Assembly (NCBI GenBank): GCA_023666945.1
Contig: JAMPAY010000008.1
Location: 39,921-103,920, forward strand
Reading direction: 5' to 3'
Origin: Paludibacter sp.
GTDB taxonomy: Bacteria; Bacteroidota; Bacteroidia; Bacteroidales; Paludibacteraceae
Length of the DNA: 64,000 bases
Notes under the pieces: generated by a model
Told to the model about the DNA's origin: nothing
Database searches by the model: none
Seen by the model: only the letters and a program-made list of their open reading frames with translations
Program-made: the position numbers and the translations under genes
In this document: positions 8,993 through 18,000 of the stretch, piece by piece
Layout of the letters: the number at the start of each line of letters is the position of its first letter
How positions within the stretch are numbered: the stretch's first letter is position 1

Positions 8993-9023
8993 TTGTTTTT
9001 GTCGTTTATTTGTTGTACTTTTG
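8993..9023 (+). promoter_or_regulatory. Promoter of the island integrase, overlapping the left repeat
   Basis: TTG (8993-8995), 20 nt, TACTTTTG (9016-9023). The -7 box lies inside the 30-bp repeat that bounds the island, and the -33 lies just outside it. The transcript would run into the broken recombinase gene. Confidence 0.55.
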
Positions 9024-9031
9024 TTGCGCAT
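9002..9031 (+). repeat. Left copy of the 30-bp direct repeat bounding the island (attL candidate)
   Basis: A 30-base sequence beginning TCGTTTATTTG and ending TTTTGTTGCGCAT is repeated without mismatch at 24591-24620. The repeat contains GTACTTTTG, close to the GTAnnTTTG core used by CTnDOT-type tyrosine recombinases. The identity stops at exactly these bases on both sides. A diverged partial copy (TCGTTTATTTGTGTTG) precedes it at about 8980. Confidence 0.75.
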
Positions 9032-9063
9032 TTTTTTTTGAATAATAATTAAAGTACATAACC

Positions 9064-10015
9064 ATGAATACAACAAAAGTAACTGTTACATTACGTTCAA
9101 GAATGACAAGAACGAAAAAAAGACATTATTTCTTGATATCTATTCTAATGGGAAAAGAAAGCAAGAATTTTTGAAATTGTATTTAGTTCCAGAACTTTGT
9201 AGATTAGATAAAGAAAAAACAAACAGACATTGAGATTAGCGGAGGCTATTAAGGCAAAGAGATTGGTTGAATGTCAAAATAGCGCATATGGGTTTTCGCA
9301 GGAGTATGCGACTTCCACTTTTTTCTTTGAGTATTACAGAATGATAAGTAAACAACGAATCAAAGAGGATAGTCGAGGTCGTTTTATTGTTTGGGATGCT
9401 TGTTTAAAACATCTACAACAATATGAAAAAAATCACAATATAACCTTTCGAGCAATAACAAAAGAATGGGTTCGTGGTTTTCGGGATTACTTAGAATTCA
9501 AAACAACGCTATCGAACAATAGCAAATCAATTTATTTTAGCACGTTACGCACATGTTTTTGTCAAGCAATAAAAGACAATATTATTTCATCTAATCCAAT
9601 GTTTGGAATTGATGGATTTCGTTATATAAATGGAACAAGAATGTATCTTACGACAGAAGAGTTACGCAAAATAAGTGAGACGTATTGCAAGCATCAGGAT
9701 ATTAAGAATGCATTTTTATTTTCTTGTTTAACAGGCTTGAGGTATTCAGACATTGCACGACTTAAATGGGGAGATGTTTATAAAGAACAAGGATTTACCA
9801 GAATAATTTTTAGGCAAAAGAAGACAAGTGGACAAGAGTATTTGGATATAACGGAACAAGCTGTATTTCTAATGGGTGCAAGGAAAAATGCAGATGATTT
9901 TGTATTCCAAAAACTAATGGTAAAATCGACCATAAACAAAGCGATAAGTGAATTAGTACAAAAAGCGGGTATAAACAAGCATATAACATTTCATTGTGGA
10001 AGACATATGTCTTAA
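9064..10015 (+). pseudogene. Tyrosine recombinase (integrase), frameshifted and truncated
   Basis: Translation from ATG 9064 gives the start of a Bacteroidales integrase (MNTTKVTVTLRS) but the frame breaks near 9100-9125 and again at the A-run near 9210-9220. After that a 261-residue frame is open: a SAM-like core-binding domain (about 9300-9600) and the catalytic domain beginning LTTEELRKI, with the first catalytic Arg in TGLRYSDIARLKW. The H-x-x-R box is reached (ITFHCGRH), but the gene then stops. The segment with the final catalytic histidine/tryptophan and the nucleophilic tyrosine is missing and is not found in the next 300 bases in any obvious frame. The enzyme is therefore inactive. 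Confidence 0.85.
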
Positions 10016-10209
10016 TCTGTATGCCTTGTAATTAATGAGTTATACGAAATTGGCTCGAAATATGTAACGATTTGGAAATGAGCGAGGTGCTTTATTCGGC
10101 CATATTCTGCATCAATTCAAAAAAACGCTCTTTCTTGATTGCAAAGATAATATTTTTCTTGGAATATCCAACCAAAAATCAGAAATCAAATTTTCACAAT
10201 TGATTATTT

Positions 10210-10227
10210 GATGGATTAGATGGATTA
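10210..10227 (+). repeat. Tandem 9-mer upstream of the HTH operon (operator candidate)
   Basis: Two adjacent copies of GATGGATTA lie about 35 nt upstream of the -7 box of the HTH-rSAM-dpt operon. They could be binding sites for the small HTH protein encoded first in the operon; this is a guess from position only. The rest of 10016-10260 shows no gene. Confidence 0.3.
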
Positions 10228-10261
10228 GTTGATAAAATTTCCTATTTACACAATTTATTTG

Positions 10262-10269
10262 TAGCTTTG
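10262..10269 (+). promoter_or_regulatory. -7 element of the HTH-rSAM-dptFGH operon
   Basis: TAGCTTTG matches TAnnTTTG and stands 43 nt before the HTH reading frame, with no later promoter-like site between the overlapping genes. Confidence 0.55.
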
Positions 10270-10312
10270 CAGCCTAAAGTAACGAACATGACTAAACTGA
10301 ATCGTATTTAAA

Positions 10313-10516
10313 GTGTTTTTGGTAGAGAAGGGACAAACTCAAACCTGGTTGGCTGAGAAAATCGGAAAATGCTTCAATACAGTAAATGCTTATTGTAGTA
10401 ACCGACAACAACCGACATTAAACGTGCTTCAAGATATCGCACATGTTCTTGAAGTAGACATCAGAGACCTTTTGACACCAAAAGAGAACTTATATAAAAA
10501 TGACGCTTCAAGATAA
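10313..10516 (+). CDS. Small XRE-type HTH regulator, 5' end possibly frameshifted
   Basis: A 67-residue protein with an XRE-type helix-turn-helix: QTQTWLAEKIGKCFNTVNAYCSNRQQPTLNVLQDIAHVLEVDIRDLL, covering about residues 8-57. The listed start is a GTG. Family members usually begin M-T-K-L-N-R-I-K-V-x-L-V-E-K-G, and exactly that sequence is encoded from an ATG at 10288, but an extra T near 10305-10308 puts it out of frame. So either translation now starts at GTG 10313, losing only ~8 residues before the first helix, or the T-run is an assembly error. The 3' end overlaps the radical SAM start codon by 17 nt, so the regulator is translationally tied to the operon it probably controls. Confidence 0.8.
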   Translation: MFLVEKGQTQTWLAEKIGKCFNTVNAYCSNRQQPTLNVLQDIAHVLEVDIRDLLTPKENLYKNDASR

Positions 10517-11936
10517 TGAAATACCAATAGCCGAGACTGTCTTGAATAGTCCAAAAATCGGTTTGGTTGACGCGGACCTTTTAAATGGAGGTACGCGCCA
10601 CCCCAATCTCGTATTGCTAAAATTGGCGGGGTTCTTTAATGATAACGACATCCCATTTAGATTAATAATCTCCAACGATGAAGATATAAGTGCTTATACT
10701 CAAATCTATATTTCAAGAGTCTTCACTTTTAATCCCATCCCTTCATTCTATGATGAGAATGATTCACGTTTTCATTTGGGAGGGACTGGCGCATATGCCA
10801 TAAAAAAAGATGTTAAAGATTTCAAGGAATCAAGAAGTCTTGATATGCATCAATTGGAATATGACGAATTTTTAAATACACTTCCTAACAGAAGAGGCGG
10901 TTCCAAAACAATGGGCATAGATATGCGTCGACAGATGCCTTACTATAGACTGTATGATGAATACGTTGCAAAAAAAATTGAAGAAGGAAGAAAGCCATCC
11001 TACTTTAATGACTATAAATATTATTCCATAGGGTTCCTTACTCGTGGATGTGTCCGTCATTGCCCATTCTGTGTAAATAAGTTGGAAAATGAAGTTTATC
11101 GTTATTCAGAACTTGAATGGTTTTTAGATCAAGAGAAGGATGGTAATGGTAAATTGATACGTCCCTATATTTATTTATGGGACGATAATTTTTTGGCGTC
11201 GGATAAAGAAATTTGGAAGCCGATGCTTGAAGACCTAATAGCTTCCAAACGCCCATTCCAATTTCGACAGGGATTGGATGAACGGATTCTGGCCGAAAGC
11301 AAAGACGGTCCTATGATTGCTAAAATGCTATCAAAGTGTAAATATCACGGAGATTTCATCTTCGCTTTTGACAATTGGCGGGACAGAGATAAAATTGTAA
11401 AAGCACTTGGAATTTGGAAATATTACAACCCTAAAAAATCCACCAAGTTTTACCTCTTTTGCGGTTTTATGCTAAAAGCCGAAGATGATGAGAAACTTTA
11501 TGCAGACATAAAAACTCTATTCGATCGTATTCATATTCTTATGCAATATGGCTGCTTTGGATACGTAATGCGACATGCTGATTATGAGAACCACGACCTT
11601 TCTAATATCTATGTTCAGATAGCTCGATGGTGTAATCAGCCACAATTTTATCGGTATATGTCCTTCTGGGAATATTGCTATCGTAATCAATCATTTTGGG
11701 AGCAGCGAACTAAAAAATGGAATGTTCCCAATCAAATTCCCTTTAAAGAATTTGAGCAACGCTATAGAGGTGGATATTACTCAAAGGATGGAATCAGACT
11801 TTGTAAAACGTTGCAGACTCTCATAAATTTCATTGATAGATTCCCATCCAAACGGGAGGAGATTTTGAAATTTATGGATTATAAGTTAAAGGATTTAACT
11901 AACCCCCAACTTTGGGAAAACCTAAAATTTGAATGA
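10500..11936 (+). CDS. Radical SAM protein encoded within the dptFGH operon
   Basis: A 478-residue protein. Residues ~18-75 (K-I-G-L-V-D-A-D-L-L, RHPNLVLLKLAGFF, IYISRVFTF) resemble the degenerate cobalamin-binding-like N-terminal domain of a radical SAM family often found on phages and mobile elements. Residues 184-191 form the CX3CX2C motif (R-G-C-V-R-H-C-P-F-C) that ligates a [4Fe-4S] cluster to cleave S-adenosylmethionine. Downstream are a D-D-N-F-L-A strand and RQGLDERIL, typical of the TIM-barrel core. The substrate is unknown. It overlaps the HTH gene by 17 nt and dptF by 4 nt (ATGA), so it belongs to one operon with the restriction genes. It is not a viperin by motif context. No dnd modification gene is in the window. 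Confidence 0.85.
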   Translation: MTLQDNEIPIAETVLNSPKIGLVDADLLNGGTRHPNLVLLKLAGFFNDNDIPFRLIISNDEDISAYTQIYISRVFTFNPIPSFYDENDSRFHLGGTGAYAIKKDVKDFKESRSLDMHQLEYDEFLNTLPNRRGGSKTMGIDMRRQMPYYRLYDEYVAKKIEEGRKPSYFNDYKYYSIGFLTRGCVRHCPFCVNKLENEVYRYSELEWFLDQEKDGNGKLIRPYIYLWDDNFLASDKEIWKPMLEDLIASKRPFQFRQGLDERILAESKDGPMIAKMLSKCKYHGDFIFAFDNWRDRDKIVKALGIWKYYNPKKSTKFYLFCGFMLKAEDDEKLYADIKTLFDRIHILMQYGCFGYVMRHADYENHDLSNIYVQIARWCNQPQFYRYMSFWEYCYRNQSFWEQRTKKWNVPNQIPFKEFEQRYRGGYYSKDGIRLCKTLQTLINFIDRFPSKREEILKFMDYKLKDLTNPQLWENLKFE

Positions 11937-13627
11937 CCAATTCCAATCTCTGCAAAACACTCTTTAATCTAAGTCAGAATTCCATTGAATCCGTACAAAC
12001 AGGTAACGGATTCAGTGAAATTGACAATTATCTCCATACAGAGCGACCCATTTCGTCAGAGCTACTGGATCGAATGATTGACATAGACCAGGCCGGAGGC
12101 GGAATTATTCTTTTGGTCGGCAGTTCAGGAGACGGCAAATCACATCTTCTCAGCAAAGTAAAATCACTTGGTGGGAATGGATGGAGTTCCGATTCTTTTT
12201 ACAATGATGCCACCGCAAGTTGTTCACCTAACAAAACTGCAATTGAAACATTAAAGGAAGCTTTGATGGATTTTTCCGACGACAACCTTTATTCAACGAA
12301 TAAGAAAAAAATATTGGCCATCAATCTCGGAAAACTCAACGCGTTCATAGATGATACAGACATCCGAAAAATATATGGGGAAATTGCAAAAGCTGCTGCC
12401 CCACTCTTCGATGACAACGATTCCACGCCACCGTTAAATACTGAGAGGGTTAAGATTGTTGAATTTTCGAATAAACAAGTATTTGAGCTCTTCCCGGATA
12501 ACGAAGGATATGATTCTTTAAAATCCGATTTCTTATCGAATATCTTGGATAAATTGGTGGCACCAAATTCTTCAAGCAAGAAAAATCCTTTTTATGCTGC
12601 CTATGAGGAGGATATGGCTAATGGAATAAATCCGAGACATCCGGTCTTCCTTAATTATCAACTTCTGATGATTCCTGAGGTCAGGAGGTCTATAGTTTTG
12701 ACAGTTATTGAAGCTATCATACGCTTTAAACTTGTTATCACTCCGAGAGAATATCTCGATTTTATTTATTCTATCTTAGTCCCAAAAGAGCTACCCACTC
12801 ACTATAAGGAAAGGGAATCATTCTATGAGAGCCTTCTCCCGACATTGCTTTATTCTGGAGAAAGTAATGCTATCTTGGAGGCGATATCTCGCCTTGACCC
12901 CATGAAGTATAGTAATACAATCCATGACAATACGCTTTCTTTATTATTCTCCTCAAATCGAATTCCTGATGGTTTTCTTTCAGAAATTCCATCAGGTGCA
13001 GTTTTACCAGAAGAACTCATAAATCGAATAAACAAGTTTTACGATAACAATGGTAAAGATGCCGAACGTACAACGAAGTTCTTGTTCAGGTTTCATCACC
13101 TACTTGACTATCACTCTGAAAGCGAGTCCTATATATCCTTTATGAATCTACTTAAAGGAATCTTCAAACAAAATCCAGATTATATGATGGAGGCCTATAA
13201 TCTTGTGTCTGAGGCTATACCTCGCCATAATGGATCGTATTACCAAAAGCCCAACCTCATACCACTAAATATACAAGGTGGGAAATATAAGTTATTTGCG
13301 CAAATCCAAATGGATCCTAATGAGCCAAAATATATATTTTCATTTGACAAGCCATGGGAGTTTTATCCGAGATTTCAGCTCTGTTGGACTATTTTGGGTA
13401 ATAAAGAGGTAACGCTTCTGATGGACTACGCCCTATTCGCTTATTTATTTGATTTGCGAAATGGGAAATTGGCTATAACCTATGAAAATGAGAAAAATAT
13501 TGAATTTAGCCATTTTCTAAGGGAACTCGCCTCATTAAGTGATTGCGCAAAAAAACTCACTATCGCCAAAGTAGGCTCCGAAGATATGACTCTACAAAAA
13601 ACAATGATAAGCGTACAGTTACAATGA
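11933..13627 (+). CDS. dptF: DNA phosphorothioation-dependent restriction protein DptF
   Basis: A 564-residue ATPase subunit of the Dnd-associated restriction complex. It has a Walker A motif GSSGDGKSH at residues 63-71, preceded by the helix SSELLDRMIDIDQAGGGIILLV as in DptF, and a long C-terminal region with no other obvious domain. In characterised Dnd systems DptF acts with DptG and DptH to attack DNA lacking the phosphorothioate mark. The assignment rests on the P-loop context, length and the dptF-dptG-dptH order. It starts inside the radical SAM stop (ATGA) and ends in an ATGA overlap with dptG. The reading frame is intact. Confidence 0.82.
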   Translation: MTNSNLCKTLFNLSQNSIESVQTGNGFSEIDNYLHTERPISSELLDRMIDIDQAGGGIILLVGSSGDGKSHLLSKVKSLGGNGWSSDSFYNDATASCSPNKTAIETLKEALMDFSDDNLYSTNKKKILAINLGKLNAFIDDTDIRKIYGEIAKAAAPLFDDNDSTPPLNTERVKIVEFSNKQVFELFPDNEGYDSLKSDFLSNILDKLVAPNSSSKKNPFYAAYEEDMANGINPRHPVFLNYQLLMIPEVRRSIVLTVIEAIIRFKLVITPREYLDFIYSILVPKELPTHYKERESFYESLLPTLLYSGESNAILEAISRLDPMKYSNTIHDNTLSLLFSSNRIPDGFLSEIPSGAVLPEELINRINKFYDNNGKDAERTTKFLFRFHHLLDYHSESESYISFMNLLKGIFKQNPDYMMEAYNLVSEAIPRHNGSYYQKPNLIPLNIQGGKYKLFAQIQMDPNEPKYIFSFDKPWEFYPRFQLCWTILGNKEVTLLMDYALFAYLFDLRNGKLAITYENEKNIEFSHFLRELASLSDCAKKLTIAKVGSEDMTLQKTMISVQLQ

Positions 13628-15033
13628 ATATAGATTTAAGTAAATACACCGAACATTACCATGATAAGAAGGGGAAGTTCATTGATAACTGGCAAGAAGG
13701 TATCAGACTACTACCCTTTACATCCAACCCTACATCCGCTGTTGATAAAGGGGCTGGTTTGTCAGGTGCAACCGGAGCTTTTTTCAGACTCCTTGAAAAA
13801 GAAGAAGTACACGCCATCGAAGATTTTTCCGCAACGGAGATTATAGTCAAAGACTATCTTGTTAATGAACGCAGAATGAAGTCATCACAAGCGGATGAAT
13901 TCATTTGCATACTTCGTGACATTATGCAAGTGAACGGCTCACTTAATGTGACAGATACTGCATTTTTGAAATACATACCGTTGGTGCCAGAAGATGGTCT
14001 GATCTCTGACAAGAACAAAAAAAAGTACAAGGCTGGACAAACTAAAATTGCGAATCTTTTGGCATCTTTGATTGATGATAATTATGTTATTCCCAATCCT
14101 GAAAGTAAGAATCTATTCTCCCAATTATTGAAAGAAGCTTTGCTCAATAATGCATCCGGTTTGGGCGAAAAGAAAAAAAGAGAAGAGGTCTATTATGTGC
14201 TTCCACATATCAAACAATCTTTTAGAGAGGACTTCCAATGGATGATGAATCAAGATGTAACAGCTATTGTTCGATATATACATTTACTACTCCATTTCTA
14301 TGTCTGCTACATAATCTTACAGACATTACCGCGTCTGTCCCATAAACCAAAAGAGGAAGAACCTTATTATTTCATAATGAAATCAGAAAAGGCCTCCGTC
14401 TCTCATGATGCAGTTTTGAGTTGGAAAAGGATTCTACCTAAAACCTTCATAGATAAAATCTATGGGCGCTCTCAAGCCATAGACTTACTAAACTGTGTAT
14501 TGAATGGGAATATAGGATTTTACCCAGAAATAAAAGCACGCATTGAGGAAACTCCATTTGAAGAGAATAAGTCCGATTGCGAAAAACTCCTGCATCTGTA
14601 CCAGAAAGAAAAACGAGATGTATTCTCTAATCGCAATAGTGAAAGTGGTTCGATTGAAGAGATTGATGTCACTGTTAACTCGTACAATGAATTTTTTGAA
14701 AAATTGGAGTTCTTATGCCGTGGGCTTCAATCTCCAAGCTATATTTCGCGAATGCGAAAAAAAGTTATCGATCTTCTTAGTATACGCTTCCTCCAGCAAA
14801 GGAGAGGTAACTATGTGTTGGTACTTGATAACGAAATGTTGGTATTTTTGATTGCTCTTATAACCAAGGGTAAAAGAACAAAATTGGAAGACATGTATAA
14901 GGGTTTTGGCAATTATGGCATCGTCTTCAATCGAGGCACTCGACTCGTCATTGAGAATTATCTATTAAAGTTGAATCTTCTAGACAGGAAAAGCGATTCC
15001 GGTGAAGCACAATATGTCAAAGTCATTTTATAA
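13624..15033 (+). CDS. dptG: DNA phosphorothioation-dependent restriction protein DptG
   Basis: A 469-residue protein starting MNIDLSKYTEHYHDKKGKF, with the DptG-like N-terminal segment LLPFTSNPTSAVDKGAGLSGATGAFFRLL. It has predicted helical regions, one hydrophobic segment (AIVRYIHLLLHFYVCYIILQ, about residues 215-236) and a C-terminal winged-helix-like region (LLSIRFLQQRRGNYVLVLDN through LLDRK). No catalytic motif is visible, in agreement with a structural role beside the two ATPases. The start was taken at the ATG in the ATGA overlap with dptF rather than an upstream out-of-family extension. The 3' end overlaps dptH by 20 nt. Confidence 0.78.
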   Translation: MNIDLSKYTEHYHDKKGKFIDNWQEGIRLLPFTSNPTSAVDKGAGLSGATGAFFRLLEKEEVHAIEDFSATEIIVKDYLVNERRMKSSQADEFICILRDIMQVNGSLNVTDTAFLKYIPLVPEDGLISDKNKKKYKAGQTKIANLLASLIDDNYVIPNPESKNLFSQLLKEALLNNASGLGEKKKREEVYYVLPHIKQSFREDFQWMMNQDVTAIVRYIHLLLHFYVCYIILQTLPRLSHKPKEEEPYYFIMKSEKASVSHDAVLSWKRILPKTFIDKIYGRSQAIDLLNCVLNGNIGFYPEIKARIEETPFEENKSDCEKLLHLYQKEKRDVFSNRNSESGSIEEIDVTVNSYNEFFEKLEFLCRGLQSPSYISRMRKKVIDLLSIRFLQQRRGNYVLVLDNEMLVFLIALITKGKRTKLEDMYKGFGNYGIVFNRGTRLVIENYLLKLNLLDRKSDSGEAQYVKVIL

Positions 15034-18000
15034 ATATATCGTTAGTGATCTGCTCATCGGTTGGTTGCGTAACAATCGCCCAGTTAAGGGAAGCAGATAC
15101 TATATTATGGTTGAAAACGATGACCATCGTAAAGGGTTGCGTGAAGCCTTAAAGGAGAATTCCGTTCCTATTTTGGTTGAAGGAATCTTTGAAGGTGCAA
15201 ATATCCAAGAGGAAGGATATGACACCTTCTCTCTTAATGTTGGCTCTCTTAATGTTGGCAACGGCGCGCCTCAGCTAATAATAGGCGATGATACTACGGC
15301 AAATGAGGATTATCTGACTACTCTCCGCAATTCAGTCGGCCAAACTGGAAAATATGAAAACTACGGAGTGCTATATATTCTATCAAAGAGTGTCCTTTCG
15401 TCTCTTGTAACAGCAAGTATGAACATTGAGGGCACCGGAGGTCCCCTTCATCCGTCTCATATAGTAGCTAAAATAAAAGCGGACGTGGAGGATAAGATTA
15501 CTAAGAGGTTTGAGCAAATATATTTGTCCAAACACCTTGATAGTGTTTCGGAACTTATTTATGATGGCACAGCCAGTTTATTCGATTTTGAATCCATGAT
15601 GACTGTCTTAGGTGCAGAATCTATAAAAGGGCATTTCGGACTCTTGGATATGTTTGAAGATAAAGCCATCTATAACCCCTCATTTAGTCTTAAAGATGAG
15701 GAGATGGCTCAACGTGCGGAGCATAACAAAGCATTATATAGTCGCGTGTATACCATCATGAACAACGATGATGAGGATAAGACAAAGGCATTGGAAAAAT
15801 TTCTTGACGAAAAACTTTCAAAGAAAGTAGCAAGGCATTTTAATGATTGGAATCAAATTGATTTGCAGGAATTTTTGGATAGTGAAAGCCGGAAGACGGC
15901 AACAGATAGTCTTCAATTACTGGATGTTACACTTTCGAATGTCGGTGATAAATTATCATTGGTATGGAATTCTATCGGAAAACCCGCTAAATCCACCAAA
16001 AACTACATCGTTGTTTGTGATCAAACAGGGGCTTCAGAACAAGAGGTTGTCATATCTTTGAACAAGGGCATTGCTCAGGTTCCCAAACCTTACAAGAAAT
16101 CTGGAAATAAGATATTGATTCCGGTATCAGATCAGACCATTTCATTCAAAGTAGGAGTCAATGATAATCATCATGATTTCTTCATTGTGCGTCTTTCTTG
16201 TAGCAGCAACCTCTTCAAGGATATAAGTCATAATTTTAGTCTGAATAAAAAAGGTGAGATAACTGTAAAAGTACCTGATGAAGCTATTCAGTTGGAGTTC
16301 GGCAAAGGCGACTTAAAGGTTGAACTTCCCACTCCTCCAGAATGGATATGGTCGGAAGATGAATGCCTCGTGATTCCTACCGAAGGTGATAACGAAGAAG
16401 AAACCATCGTTTTTTCTGTTGATGTTCTGGGGAAGAAGCAGAAATTTACTCTAAAACTTAATTCTGCCAAACCTGTGCCGCCACTTGGCCCCGATATATA
16501 TCCTCCGAAGAAAGTCTTTCATGGCATTGAGAGAGATGGCCAATCATTCAAAAAAGTGACAGATGGTGAAATTGAGCACGGTGTGTATAACTTTTGGCGC
16601 GTTTTTTTAGAATGGGAACAACTATTTCTTGAGACAGAATCGGAAGCGATTGAATTACAATTCAATGAGCTTACCGATAAGTATGACTGTGTTCCTCGGA
16701 CTTTGGCTCTACCACAAGAAGTAAAAGACTCTCTTAAGGAAATCTTCAATTATTTCATTGAGAAGGATACTGTGCCTTCATTGTGTCCCATTGATGAAGA
16801 ACTTTGTGCTTTATATGGGACATATTGCACTGCAGTACTGAAGGCAGTACAGCAGATTCCAGTAGGCGAAAGCATGAGTAGGGAAAATCATAATCTTACC
16901 CGACTCGGAACACTTTACGATGGTAATAAGCTCTATCTTTCACCTTTCCATCCCTTAATGGTGGCATATACTCTAGAGTATATGGAACAGTCGGAAAATA
17001 ATGAAGTTTCATTTGCAAAAAAACTGCTCTCTCCATTCTATCTTATTCCATATCTCACCTATAAGGGACGTCCAATGCGGCCTTATGGTACCAGTCAGTT
17101 GCAGGAAATAAGGAATTGGCTTGTATTTGAAGGAGCTGAGAATAAACCTCAGGAACGAGCCAATGACATTACCACGAAAATGGTAAAAAGCAAGATGGTG
17201 GATTTCATTAAGAACTTCTCTTATCTTTTCTTTGACAAGGAGAGTCCCATTGTAATCTCATGCATTGGTATTCTTGAAGATGCGAATTTAATCAAGGGTA
17301 TTGTCGAATTTATCAAATCGCAATACGAAGAGGGCGTACAGCGTATAGAACTTCACGAGTATGTTGAAGACTTGAGTACTGAGACATTCTTTGAAAAGTT
17401 GAACAGATTGGATTCCAACGACACGATAGATCGAGAACTGAGAGCACTCTTTTCAACTAAAGAAAGGGGCATGTGTCTAGAATCAAAAGGAGTTTACACC
17501 AGCCAGGATGTCATCCACCAACTTTTCACACGTGTGGATTTTTATAAACACGATTTGAAAGCTTGTGATAATGAAATAGGATATTGCCATATTGCGTTCT
17601 ATCAGATGGCCACAGGTTCGGAATACGTTAATTTCCCAACAAAAGAGACACGTACTGAGTTAGCTCTTAATGGTCTAATCTCCATTCCTTCCACCTTGAA
17701 AAAAGCTGAAGATTATTTTATTGGCTTCGGGACAAAAGGTGTTCGTACAACGGAGGGGTGGGTACATCCTATGACAGAAGCCTATAACAATCTATTTGGT
17801 AATGAACGAAACGATGGTCTTAACGCCTATAATACCTCTTTGGCTGTGACCAAAAGGTTTGCCTTCAAGCAGTCTCATCTATTAGAATCGATTTATAACA
17901 ACGCCAACTGGGTTACCTTCTTGAATCCAGAAGTTGATATAAATTTTTTCTATCAGCAAGACTTGTACGTGGTTCACTACACAGACCAGTATACAATCAA

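Noticed and set aside
10500..11936. Prokaryotic viperin
   Set aside because: The cluster motif context, the length (478 residues) and the N-terminal domain do not match viperins.
13543..13623. Longer N-terminus for DptG
   Set aside because: It overlaps dptF by 85 nt; the ATGA-overlapping ATG fits the operon's coupling pattern.
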